Shown one piece after another: positions 36,163 to 44,645 of a stretch of DNA of 64,000 nt (within the stretch, counting starts at the first letter, position 1; each line of letters starts with the position of its first letter). The stretch is from JAFMJV01 sp963800275 (GTDB taxonomy: Bacteria; Chloroflexota; Limnocylindria; Limnocylindrales; CSP1-4): positions 124,001 through 188,000 of the forward strand of contig CAWDAI010000001.1 in NCBI GenBank assembly GCA_963800275.1. Reading direction: 5' to 3'. A program made the position numbers and the translations under genes. The notes below the pieces were generated by a model, which was not told the DNA's origin, did no database searches, and worked only from the letters and a program-made list of their open reading frames with translations.

Positions 36163-36389
36163 GGCCGCTTCGCAGCCGGCGGATCGGCGTCGGCGGCGTC
36201 GTCATCGTCGCCCGGCGCGGGCGGCGAGGCGGGCGCGTCGCCACCGTCCTCGGCGTCCATCTTCTCGCGCGCGCCCTTCACGGCCAGCCCCAGCGCCGCG
36301 CCGATCTGCGGCAGCATCGAGGGGCCACGCCAGATGAGCACGATGATGAGGATGACGACCAGGACGAGCAGGAGATCCACGGGCGACAT
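36159..36389 (-). CDS. TatA/E-like small membrane protein
   Basis: The 76-residue protein has one N-terminal hydrophobic helix (VDLLLVLVVILIIVLIWRG), a short hinge with GPSMLPQIG, an amphipathic helix (GLAVKGAREKMD) and an acidic, Pro/Ala-rich tail. This is the topology of TatA/TatB-family twin-arginine translocase subunits, in which the hinge usually reads FG-KLPELG. The Phe before Gly is replaced by Arg, and no tatC is nearby. It overlaps folE by 4 bp. A divergent TatA-family protein is the best guess; the role is unproven. Confidence 0.55.
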   Translation of the reverse strand: MSPVDLLLVLVVILIIVLIWRGPSMLPQIGAALGLAVKGAREKMDAEDGGDAPASPPAPGDDDDAADADPPAAKRP

Positions 36390-36410
36390 GGTACCCCGGC
36401 GCCGAAACCT

Positions 36411-37352
36411 TCAGGTGCCGGCGAGTCGGGCGATCTCCCCCGCGACCACGTCGGGCCGATAGCGCATGAGGTCGTGGCTGGCTTCGGCGAGGATGGTCAC
36501 GGCCATGGGCTCCCGCCCGGCACGGGCTCGAGCGCTCTGCACGTCATCGATGGCCAATCGGCGCTCGCGCTCGTCCTCGTCGTCGGCCGTGCCCTTGCCC
36601 GCCACCAGCAGGGACACCGGGCAGGCGATCGTAGAGAGCGCCTCCAGCGGGCGGTAGTCGTACATGGCGCTGACGCAACGGCGGACGACCGACCCTTTGG
36701 TCACGGGCCGGACGTGGCCCGCGTGGCGTTCGATGACCTGGGCTCGGGCAGCACGCTCCTGATCGGCATCCCAGGTGGGCGGATCGAAGTCGCGCCGATC
36801 GGCGAGGTAGGCGTCCATGGAGGCCAGCACCTCGGGCGGCTCGGCCATCGCCTCCACCAGCTGGTCGGGCAGCAGCTGCGTGGCCTCGAAGGCCTCTTCC
36901 CAGCCGCCATCGAGCAGCACCAAGCCGGCGATCGTACCCGGCTGGGCACGCACGGCCTCGACCGCGATCAGGGCTCCCAGGCCGTGTCCGGCGAGCACGA
37001 CGGCCGGTCCGTCCACGGCCGCGCCCCAGCCGGCTCCGGCGGCGACCGTGAGCACGTCCAGCGCCAGCGACTCGAGGTCGTAGCCCTCGAGCGGGGCGTC
37101 GCTGGCGCCGTGGCCACGCAGGTCCGGCGCCGCCACCGTGATGCCCGCCGCGGCCAGGCGTCGACCCACGGGCAGCCAGGTCCAGGCCGTCCGCGTCAGG
37201 CCGTGCACCAGCATGACCGGTCGGGTGGCGGTGCCGGCGCCGACCCCCGCGGGCCATGCGAGGTAGTGCAGTCGCACGCCGTCTGCGAGGGGCACCACCA
37301 TGGAGTCGGGCTCCGGTCCGGCGAAGGCGGGGGAAGGGCGCTGGCTGACCAC
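36411..37352 (-). CDS. Alpha/beta hydrolase
   Basis: The 313-residue protein has the alpha/beta-hydrolase order: HGLTRTAWTWLPVGRRL, the strand-turn APDLRGHGASDAP, the nucleophile elbow LAGHGLGALIAVEA, and a catalytic His in ILAEASHDLMRYRPD. The nucleophile position in GHGLG is occupied by Gly-His-Gly-Leu-Gly, with Leu where Ser, Cys or Asp would be expected; the canonical serine is absent, so the protein may be catalytically unusual or inactive. I chose the GTG at 37352: TATCCT lies 6 nt upstream, matching the leaderless pattern. A downstream ATG at 37301 is possible. Confidence 0.75.
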   Translation of the reverse strand: MVSQRPSPAFAGPEPDSMVVPLADGVRLHYLAWPAGVGAGTATRPVMLVHGLTRTAWTWLPVGRRLAAAGITVAAPDLRGHGASDAPLEGYDLESLALDVLTVAAGAGWGAAVDGPAVVLAGHGLGALIAVEAVRAQPGTIAGLVLLDGGWEEAFEATQLLPDQLVEAMAEPPEVLASMDAYLADRRDFDPPTWDADQERAARAQVIERHAGHVRPVTKGSVVRRCVSAMYDYRPLEALSTIACPVSLLVAGKGTADDEDERERRLAIDDVQSARARAGREPMAVTILAEASHDLMRYRPDVVAGEIARLAGT

Positions 37353-37358
37353 CCCCAG

Positions 37359-37364
37359 AGGATA
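37359..37364 (-). promoter_or_regulatory. Putative -10 element, leaderless hydrolase start
   Basis: TATCCT on the minus strand is followed by 6 nt and the GTG at 37352. This supports the GTG over the other candidate starts. Confidence 0.5.
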
Positions 37365-37391
37365 CGTTCGGCCGGCGGACACGGTGCGTGC

Positions 37392-37397
37392 CATGCT
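37392..37397 (+). promoter_or_regulatory. Putative -10 element, leaderless zincin start
   Basis: CATGCT, a weaker match to TANNNT, is followed by 6 nt and the ATG at 37404. Confidence 0.35.
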
Positions 37398-37403
37398 CTG
37401 GAC

Positions 37404-37835
37404 ATGCCCCTGCGACGCCGCGGCCAGCTCTCTCGTCGACATCCCGCGCGACGGGTCACACCGCGCCCTCGGCGGCACGAGTCCTTCGAGGTGCTGGTGG
37501 AGCGGGCCCTGGACAGCCTGCCGCCTCGGTTCGCGCTCCTGCTCGAGGACGTCGCCGTGGTCATCGAGGATGCGCCCAGCCGCGACCAGCAGCGACTCGG
37601 CGAGGCCGACGAAGGTGGTGGGCTCTACGGTCTCTACGAGGGCATCCCCGCGACGGAGTGGGGCGCGGACTACGCCGTGCTGCCCAACAAGATCACCCTC
37701 TTCCGGCTGCCGCTGGAGGCGGACTTCGGTGATCCGGCCGAGCTGGAGGAGCAGGTCCGGATCACCCTCATCCACGAGCTTGCCCACCACGCGGGCATCG
37801 ACGACGCACGGCTGCACGAGCTGGACCTCGATTGA
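37404..37835 (+). CDS. Zincin-like metallopeptidase family protein
   Basis: The 143-residue protein contains a zinc motif HELAHHAGIDDARLHEL near the C-terminus, that is HExxH followed by a distal acidic/His ligand. The preceding GLYEGIPATEW and NKITLFRLPLE strands match the small bacterial metallopeptidases of the zincin_1/DUF1025 type, whose substrates are unknown. About 30 basic residues lie before the first conserved segment (FEVLVERALDSLP). The start is the ATG at 37404, close to a -10-like CATGCT. The gene is divergent from the alpha/beta hydrolase with only 51 bp between them. Confidence 0.82.
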   Translation: MPLRRRGQLSRRHPARRVTPRPRRHESFEVLVERALDSLPPRFALLLEDVAVVIEDAPSRDQQRLGEADEGGGLYGLYEGIPATEWGADYAVLPNKITLFRLPLEADFGDPAELEEQVRITLIHELAHHAGIDDARLHELDLD

Positions 37836-37930
37836 GCTGACGTGCTCGGCGAACACAGGGCGTAGGGCACCATCGCGACCGACCCACGCGGCCACGAACG
37901 TACCCACGAGATCCAGCGACCTATTTGCGT

Positions 37931-37942
37931 ATTTGCGCAAAT
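37931..37942. promoter_or_regulatory. Palindromic operator candidate upstream of ArsR gene
   Basis: ATTTGCGCAAAT is a perfect 12-bp palindrome preceded at once by a half-copy, TATTTGCGT (37922-37930). It lies 19-30 bp before the ArsR ATG, in the promoter zone, and ArsR-type regulators commonly repress through AT-rich inverted repeats of this size. It is strikingly AT-rich for the region. Confidence 0.55.
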
Positions 37943-37960
37943 GATGGGATGATTGGACCG

Positions 37961-38290
37961 ATGACGACAGCACGCGAGACCGACGCCCTCCTCCCGGATG
38001 GCGCCGAGCTCACCACCGACGCGGCTCGTCAGCGCTATGCGGCCATCAGCCGGGCGCTGGCGGATGCCAAGCGGCTGTGCGTGCTGGAATGCCTGTCCAA
38101 GGGTGAGCGCTCGGTCAGCGACCTCTCGCGTGAGGCCAGCTGCCAGGTGCCCAACATGAGCCAGCACCTCGCCGTCCTGCGGTCGGCAGGCCTGGTCGAA
38201 TCACGGCGGGAAGGCAACACCGTCCTCTATCGCCTCACCGATCCCCGGATCCTCGAGGCGTACAAGTTGATCAAGTCGGTCGCCGACTAG
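37961..38290 (+). CDS. ArsR-family winged-helix transcriptional regulator
   Basis: The 109-residue protein is a single ArsR-type winged helix: RALADAKRLCVLECLSKGER, VSDLSREASCQVPNMSQHLAVLRSAGLVES (read across the recognition helix) and EGNTVLYRLTDPRI. Two cysteines (LCVLEC and ASCQ) are in or near the DNA-binding part and could be redox or metal sensors. The ATG at 37961 is chosen because GATGAT lies 7 nt upstream; an ATG at 37949 is also in frame. A palindrome lies immediately upstream. The next gene is thioredoxin, 66 bp downstream, suggesting redox-linked control. Confidence 0.8.
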   Translation: MTTARETDALLPDGAELTTDAARQRYAAISRALADAKRLCVLECLSKGERSVSDLSREASCQVPNMSQHLAVLRSAGLVESRREGNTVLYRLTDPRILEAYKLIKSVAD

Positions 38291-38356
38291 CGTCACGACC
38301 TTCCGCTTCAGGCGGGAACAGGACACCGCTACGCGCGGAGAAAGGAACCAGCAAGA

Positions 38357-38707
38357 ATGGCCATCATCGAAGTCACCGACCAGACGTTCGAGGAGCTCGT
38401 GCTCAAGAACGAGAAGCCCGTCGTCGTCGATTTCTGGGCAGTCTGGTGCGGGCCCTGCAAGCTCGTCGCCCCCGAGATGGAGAAGCTCGCGGCCAAGTAC
38501 GAGGGCGTGGTCGACGTGGCCAAGGTCGACGTCGACGCCAACCCGGCCCTCTCCCAGATGTACCAGATCATGAGCATCCCGACCATCGCCTACTTCAAGC
38601 CGGGCGAGCAGCCCAAGGGCGTGGTCGGCTTCCAGCCCATGGAGCAGTTGGAGAAGAAGTTCGGTCTCGACCAGCTCGAGGCGGCGGCTGATACGCCCGT
38701 CAACTGA
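38357..38707 (+). CDS. trxA: Thioredoxin
   Basis: The 116-residue protein is a standard thioredoxin with the active site FWAVWCGPCKLVAPEMEKLA, VVDFWA ahead of it, VDVDANPALSQMYQIMSIPTIAYF (the conserved cis-proline in SIPT) and the terminal LEKKFG. It reduces protein disulfides in the cytoplasm. GGAGAAAGGAACC precedes the ATG. It follows the ArsR gene and ends at a strong hairpin. Confidence 0.95.
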   Translation: MAIIEVTDQTFEELVLKNEKPVVVDFWAVWCGPCKLVAPEMEKLAAKYEGVVDVAKVDVDANPALSQMYQIMSIPTIAYFKPGEQPKGVVGFQPMEQLEKKFGLDQLEAAADTPVN

Positions 38708-38748
38708 CCACCGTGCCGTGCCGCCGACTCGGCGGCCAGCGCTGCACG

Positions 38749-38774
38749 ACCGCCCCGGGGATCCCCGGGGCGGT
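38749..38774 (+). terminator. Terminator hairpin after trxA
   Basis: A perfect 26-bp palindrome (arms ACCGCCCCGGGG and CCCCGGGGCGGT) lies 42 nt after the trxA stop. It can fold as a very stable GC hairpin. The few following bases (TCGCTTCG) contain no U-run. Confidence 0.6.
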
Positions 38775-38845
38775 TCGCTTCGCACGCGGCGAAGCCGGCG
38801 GCGTTGCCATGCGCTGGCCGCGATAAGCCGACGCCCGCGTCCGCC

Positions 38846-39166
38846 TCAGTCGTCGAGGGCGTGCCTCCAGGCGATGCGGAACCAGGCCTCCGCCCGGTCG
38901 AAGACATGCGGCTCGGGATCCGACGGTGAGAAGCGCAGCCAGCCCCGATCGTTCGGATCGAGCGCGGTGTCCGGCGTGTTGAGCGCCGCCTCGGCGATGT
39001 CGACCGGCAGCCGCAGCTGGAGCGCGGAGCGGTCCACTCGCGCGAAGACCAGGTCGTCGCGGGCGTAGGACACCGTCTCACCCCCGACGGTGCTGGAGAT
39101 CTCGTCCAGCTCGACGGCCACATCGGCACAGAGGCCCGCGAGGTCGGGCCGGGCGTCGTCGTTCAT
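38846..39166 (-). CDS. Small conserved hypothetical protein
   Basis: The 106-residue acidic protein starts at the ATG at 39166 (MNDDARPDLAGLCADVAVEL). It has a compact alpha/beta sequence with ARDDLVFARVDRSALQLRLP, AALNTPDTALDPNDRGWLRF and a terminal AEAWFRIAWRHA. The middle portion resembles small DUF5519-like or MmcQ/YjbR-like domains, but I am unsure. It stands alone between the trxA terminator and the sugar transporter operon. Confidence 0.5.
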   Translation of the reverse strand: MNDDARPDLAGLCADVAVELDEISSTVGGETVSYARDDLVFARVDRSALQLRLPVDIAEAALNTPDTALDPNDRGWLRFSPSDPEPHVFDRAEAWFRIAWRHALDD

Positions 39167-39275
39167 GGCCGCAGCGTAGCGCTCGGTCGCCTCCTCGTAC
39201 ACCGCGCGCCGGCCACGCACACGCGGCCCGCGACGTCGCGCGCGCCCGCGCCCCCGGTCGCATCACAGACAGGCA

Positions 39276-39305
39276 GCCGGGGCCGACCAGAAGGCCGGCC
39301 CCGGC
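39276..39305 (-). terminator. Terminator hairpin after the sugar ABC operon
   Basis: GCCGGGGCCG and CGGCCCCGGC form a 10-bp stem with a 10-nt loop, 21 nt downstream of the permease stop. No U-run. Confidence 0.5.
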
Positions 39306-39325
39306 AAGTCCCAGGTGATGCGCAG

Positions 39326-40369
39326 CTAGCGCTGAAAGCGTCGCTGCAGGATGGCGTGGATGCTGATGGCGATGAGGATGATGGCGCCGTAGATGGCCTG
39401 CGTCCAGAAGTCGGTCAGGCCGGCCGCCACGATGCCGGCCGGGATGGCGCCGATCATGAGCGCACCCAGGAAGGTGCCGTAGATCGAGCCTCGGCCGCCG
39501 AAGACGGAGGTGCCGCCGACGAAGACCGCGGCCAGCGCCGGCAGCAGCAGGCCACTGCCGAGGTTGGGGTAGAAGTTCACGACCTGCAGCGACATCATCA
39601 TGCCCGCGAGCGCCGCGGCCATGCCCGTGAGCACGAACAGGGTCACGCGCGTCCGGCGGATGGGCACGCCCATGAGGCGCGCCGTCTGCTCGTTGTCACC
39701 GATGACGTAGGTGTTGCCGCCGAGCCGATGCCGATTGAGCAGGATCCAGGCGAGGATCGTGATGCCCGCGAACCAGAAGAACTCCATGGGCAGGCCGAGG
39801 GGCTTGCCCACCAGCGCCTCCCGGGCCAGGTCGCCGCGTGTGGACGCGAGGGCGTACGAGGAACCGCCCACCAGCACCAGCGTCAGGCCTCGGAAGAGGA
39901 ACTGGGTGCCGATGGTGACCACCAGCGAGGGCAACCCGATGAGGGTGATGACGAGGCCATTGAAGAGGCCGGCGCCGGCGCCCACCAGCAGGGCCGCGAT
40001 GATGCCCAGCAGGGCCACCCCGGTGGCGTCCCAGGTCCACACGAAGCCGACCATGCCGAGGGCCATGACCGAGGGGAACGAGAGGTCGATGTCACCGGCT
40101 ACGATGACCATCGTGAGCATCATGGCGATGATGCCGAAGTACGGGATGGTCTGGCCGAAGGACTTGTAGATGAGGTCAGAGCCGAAGGTGTTCGGCGCCA
40201 TGGCCAGGAAGCCCACCCAGAGCAGCAGGAAGGCTGCGCTGATGCCGATCTGGCCGGCCCACCGCTGGGTGAAGTCCATCAGCGGCGTACGGTTGGCTCG
40301 TTCGCGCGGACTGAGTGGCGCACTCGGCGCCGTCGTCGTGTCGGGCGTGGTCTGCGATCCGCTCATCAC
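39326..40369 (-). CDS. Sugar ABC transporter permease (second system)
   Basis: The 347-residue protein is a RbsC/AraH-type permease with about nine to ten hydrophobic segments. The family hallmarks are present: VAGDIDLSFPSVMALG (the AGGIDLS signature), NGLVITLIGLPSLVVTIGT, YVIGDNEQTARLMGV and VFVGGTSVFGGRGSIYGTFLG. A 40-residue Thr/Pro-rich tail precedes the first helix. It ends the long minus-strand operon and overlaps the ATPase gene by 4 bp. Genetic context suggests pentose uptake. Confidence 0.9.
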   Translation of the reverse strand: MMSGSQTTPDTTTAPSAPLSPRERANRTPLMDFTQRWAGQIGISAAFLLLWVGFLAMAPNTFGSDLIYKSFGQTIPYFGIIAMMLTMVIVAGDIDLSFPSVMALGMVGFVWTWDATGVALLGIIAALLVGAGAGLFNGLVITLIGLPSLVVTIGTQFLFRGLTLVLVGGSSYALASTRGDLAREALVGKPLGLPMEFFWFAGITILAWILLNRHRLGGNTYVIGDNEQTARLMGVPIRRTRVTLFVLTGMAAALAGMMMSLQVVNFYPNLGSGLLLPALAAVFVGGTSVFGGRGSIYGTFLGALMIGAIPAGIVAAGLTDFWTQAIYGAIILIAISIHAILQRRFQR

Positions 40370-41247
40370 TGCGCCCCGTGGATGAGGTTGGCGGCCGCGT
40401 CCGACACGGCGGCCATGCTGCGATCGGGCTCGAAGTGTCCGCTGGAGGCGATCTCACGCATGATGTCCATGAGCTCGTTGAGCGTGTAGCGCTCCTTGGG
40501 GAAGTCCGCCGCGACCATGCCCCGATCGAGCACCACGATGCGATCGGCGACCGAGTAGACGTGGAAGAAGTTGTGGTCGATGAAGATGGCCGACTTGCCC
40601 CTGATGCGGATGTTCTCGCAGAACTTGAGCAGCTTCTCCGTCTCCTTCAGCGAGAGGCCCATCGTCGGCTCGTCGAGGATGATCATCTCCGCATCGAAGT
40701 GCAGGGCGCGGACGATGGCCAGGCCCTGGCGCTCGCCACCGGACAGGCCCGTGACGGTGGTGTCCGGCGTGAGCACCGCCGAGGTGAAACCCATCTCCTC
40801 GGTCATCAGGCGCTCGGTGATCGTGCGCATCTCAGCCACGTCGAGCAGCCCCAGGCGGTTGCTGATGTAGCGGCCCACGAAGATGTTGCGCCAGAGCGGC
40901 TGCTGTTCGGCCAGCGCACGCTCCTGGTACACGGTCTCCACGCCCAGCTCGCGAGCTCGTGGGACGGTCAGGCCGTGGACCTCCTGACCGCTGAACAGGA
41001 GCTGACCCTTGTCCGGCTGGTGATAGCCGGTGATGATCTTGATGAGCGTCGACTTGCCCGCGCCGTTGTCGCCCAGCAGGCCGACGATCTCACCCGCCTC
41101 AAGGCGGAAGTCGACGTCCTGAAGGACCTGCACCCCGCCGAACGACTTGTAGACGCTCTTGAGCTCGAGGCGAGGAGGTACAGGCTGGCGAGGGCCGGAG
41201 CCCTCGCCAGCGGGCGCGTCGCCGACGGCGGCGCGTGGTTCGGTCAT
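40366..41247 (-). CDS. Sugar ABC transporter ATP-binding protein, single-domain (second system)
   Basis: The 293-residue protein has a single nucleotide-binding domain: GDNGAGKSTLIKIITG (Walker A), LSGGERQGLAIVRAL (signature) and MIILDEPTMGLS (Walker B). Typical RbsA/AraG importers use a two-domain ATPase of about 500 residues; this half-size type resembles FrcA of the fructose/ribose/mannose importer group and must act as a homodimer. The C-terminal 30 residues are extra. It overlaps the permease by 4 bp and follows the binding protein by 16 bp. Confidence 0.9.
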   Translation of the reverse strand: MTEPRAAVGDAPAGEGSGPRQPVPPRLELKSVYKSFGGVQVLQDVDFRLEAGEIVGLLGDNGAGKSTLIKIITGYHQPDKGQLLFSGQEVHGLTVPRARELGVETVYQERALAEQQPLWRNIFVGRYISNRLGLLDVAEMRTITERLMTEEMGFTSAVLTPDTTVTGLSGGERQGLAIVRALHFDAEMIILDEPTMGLSLKETEKLLKFCENIRIRGKSAIFIDHNFFHVYSVADRIVVLDRGMVAADFPKERYTLNELMDIMREIASSGHFEPDRSMAAVSDAAANLIHGAQ

Positions 41248-41263
41248 GACTGGCTGGTCGGTC

Positions 41264-42280
41264 CTAGCGGATCTGCTGCTCGACGAGCGGGGCGATCACG
41301 TCGACGTTGCTGGCATCGAGGAAGCCGCCACCGGTGTTGATGTTCAGACCGCTGAAGCCGTAGTTGTGGGTCAGGCAGATCTGCGCGACCGCCTCGAAGC
41401 CCTGCAGCCACTGCTGCTGGTCGATGACGAGGTCGGTGTAGCCGTTCTGCACGGCCGCCACGGTAGCCGGGCTGAGGTCGAAGCCGGCGACGTAGATGTC
41501 ATCGGGACCCATGCCCGCGGCCTCCAGGAAGGTCTGCGCGGTCGAGGTCAGGTTGCCATGGTCGAAGAAGGCCGCCTTCAGGTCCGGGTTGGCCGAGGCC
41601 ATGCCGGTGAAGGTGGCGATGCCCTGCGCCGGGTCGGCGTTGGTAGCGTCGTCGATCTCGAGGTACACGACCTCGAGCCCGGAATCCTCGAGCCCCTCGA
41701 CCACGCCCTTGGTGCGCTCACCACGGCCGGCCTGGCTCAGCAGGCCCCACACGAAGGCCTTGTCGCCCTCCATCAGGTCGCCGCGCTTGATGGCTTCCTT
41801 GGCTAGGTCCCAGCCGGCCTTGTAGAGCACGGCGCCGACGTAGCCGGTGCCATCGGGTGCGTGGGCCGCCTCGGTCTGGGGCAGCTCGGTGTTCATGACG
41901 GTGACCACGATGCCCTGCGCGATGGCATCGTCGATGAGGGGCTTGAAGGCGTCGTCGCCGGGATGGCCCATGACCGCGATGCCGTCCGGCTGTGTGGCCA
42001 CAGCCTCGCTGAACTGGGTGATCATCTTGGCCGGGTCCCAGTCGGACCACTGGTAGTCGACGCTCGGGCCGAGGGCCGCTTCAGCTGCCTTGGCACCGTT
42101 GTAGACGACCGTCGCGAATCCGCCACCCTCCGGGCCGCCGGGGAAGAAGACGATGTTGGTGCCTTCGCAGAACTTCCCATCGTCCTGCGCAGCCACCGCT
42201 GCGGATGTGCCGATCGCGGCCGGGACGGCCAACGCCAGCGCCGTGATGAGCGCCATGGTGCGGCGAGTTCGAGTGTTCAC
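41264..42280 (-). CDS. Sugar ABC transporter substrate-binding protein (second system)
   Basis: The 338-residue protein has a signal peptide (TRRTMALITALALAVPAAIG, cleavage near AVAAQ) and a type I periplasmic-binding fold: NIVFFPGGPEGGGFATVVYN, AVATQPDGIAVMGHPGDDAF, GYVGAVLYKAGWDLA and YVAGFDLSPATVAAVQNGYTDL. It belongs to the RbsB/XylF-like group that shares its fold with LacI repressors. It has no lipobox, so it is either free or anchored by uncleaved signal. Position after the first transporter implies an arabinose-region sugar, but the ligand is not determinable. Confidence 0.88.
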   Translation of the reverse strand: MNTRTRRTMALITALALAVPAAIGTSAAVAAQDDGKFCEGTNIVFFPGGPEGGGFATVVYNGAKAAEAALGPSVDYQWSDWDPAKMITQFSEAVATQPDGIAVMGHPGDDAFKPLIDDAIAQGIVVTVMNTELPQTEAAHAPDGTGYVGAVLYKAGWDLAKEAIKRGDLMEGDKAFVWGLLSQAGRGERTKGVVEGLEDSGLEVVYLEIDDATNADPAQGIATFTGMASANPDLKAAFFDHGNLTSTAQTFLEAAGMGPDDIYVAGFDLSPATVAAVQNGYTDLVIDQQQWLQGFEAVAQICLTHNYGFSGLNINTGGGFLDASNVDVIAPLVEQQIR

Positions 42281-42404
42281 CTTGTACCTCCTCGGCGTGG
42301 CGCCCGTTCGGGCTCACGCTGCTGTCGATGTGTTCGATCCGCGGGTCTTGCGTGCCCGTGGACCCGGCCCCGTCCCGAACCTCGCGACGGTGACCGCTGC
42401 CGTG

Positions 42405-42437
42405 CCGGCCGGGCGAGGTCAGGCCTTGCCCGGCCGG
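42405..42437 (-). terminator. Intercistronic hairpin between the two binding-protein genes
   Basis: CCGGCCGGGC and GCCCGGCCGG pair as a 10-bp stem with a 13-nt loop just after the 42453 stop. Such hairpins between operon halves often stabilise the upstream mRNA or reduce read-through into the second transporter. Confidence 0.45.
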
Positions 42438-42452
42438 TGATGGATCGCGTGC

Positions 42453-43499
<1,047 letters not shown>

Positions 43500-43591
43500 G
43501 TGACACTCCTCCTCCACTGTGTCCTCCTCGCTGGCCCCATGAATGGCCAGCAGTCACCGATGCCATCCGTAACACAGACGGCCTGCCGGGT

Positions 43592-44645
43592 CTAGTCTCC
43601 TGGGTCACCTCCCCTCAACCTCAAGGTCAGCCACGGGATCTGGCCGCGGCGGACGGTGTCGATGAGCACGGCCAGGACGATGATCGCGCCGATCATGATC
43701 TCCTTGGCCTGGGACGGGAAACTCATGTAGACGAGGCCGGCATCGACGAGGCGGATCATGAAGACGCCGATGAGGGTGCCCCAGATGCCGCCGATGCCGC
43801 CGGTCAAGGCCGTGCCTCCGATGACCACGGCGGCGACCGACATGAGCGTGAGGTTGGTGCCGTTCTGATAGGCACCCGACTCGAGTCGGCCCATGACCAT
43901 GATGCCCGCGAGGGCAGCCAGGAAGCCGGAGATGGCGTAGATGGCGGTCTTGGTCAGGTTGGTGCGTACGCCAGACAGCCGTGCTGCAGTCTCGTTCCCG
44001 CCGATGGCGTAGGTATAGCGGCCGAATTTCGTCTGCTTGAGCACGATCCAGCAGATGACGTAGATGATCAGCGTCAGGATCAGCGGGATGGGCACCGAGA
44101 TGCCGAGGATGTCCACCCGCCCGGTGATCAGGCCCAGCAGATCGTCCTTCTTGATGTAGATGCCTGAGCCGCGCGACAGCACCAGCGCGGATCCGAGCAG
44201 GATCGACCTGACGCCAAGGGTCACGATCAACGGATTCATGCGGAAGGCCGTGACCAGCACACCGTTGCCGGCCCCGATGAGCGCACCCAGGGCGAGCGCG
44301 ATGGGGATGGCCACCCAGGACGGGAAAGCCACCCGCGATCTGCCCGCCGCTGACGTTGGTGCCGGCGATGAGGATGGCGGCGATGACCCCGGCGAACGAG
44401 ACCATGGCCTCGACGGAGAGGTCGATGCCACCGGTGAGGATGACGAATGTCTGCCCGGCGGCCACGAGCCCGAGTGCGGCGGCCTCGAGACCGATGAGCA
44501 TGAGGCTGGTGGGCGAGCGGAAGGCCGGTGACATGACCCAGAGTGCGGCGGCCATGGCGATCAGCACGAGCGCCGGGCCGGCGCCCGAGACCACGCTCCG
44601 TGCGAATTTGCGAGACCGGTCCACGGCGGTGGCGGCGTCAGTCAT
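43592..44645 (-). pseudogene. Sugar ABC transporter permease (first system), interrupted by a +1 frameshift
   Basis: A RbsC/AraH-type permease is split between two frames. The first part reads FVILTGGIDLSVEAMVSFAG and NVSGGQIA; the second FPSWVAIPIALALGALIG, NPLIVTLGVRSILLG, YAIGGNETAARLSGV and VIGGTALTGGIGGIWGTLIG to the end. Removing one C from the CCC run at 44332-44334 (plus strand) joins them as GGQIAVAFPSWVA and gives about 350 residues, normal for the family. The ATG at 44645 overlaps the ATPase stop by 8 bp. Sequencing error is more likely than decay, because both halves are otherwise well conserved. Confidence 0.85.

Noticed and set aside
35074..36462. Plus-strand ORF of 462 residues over folE and the lipoprotein linker
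   Set aside because: Low-complexity Gly/Ser/Val antisense of the Pro/Thr repeat region; folE on the minus strand is certain.
38749..38774. Large palindromes as mobile-element ends
   Set aside because: This and the one at 56644-56673 lie just past stop codons, with no target duplications or transposase; they are terminators.
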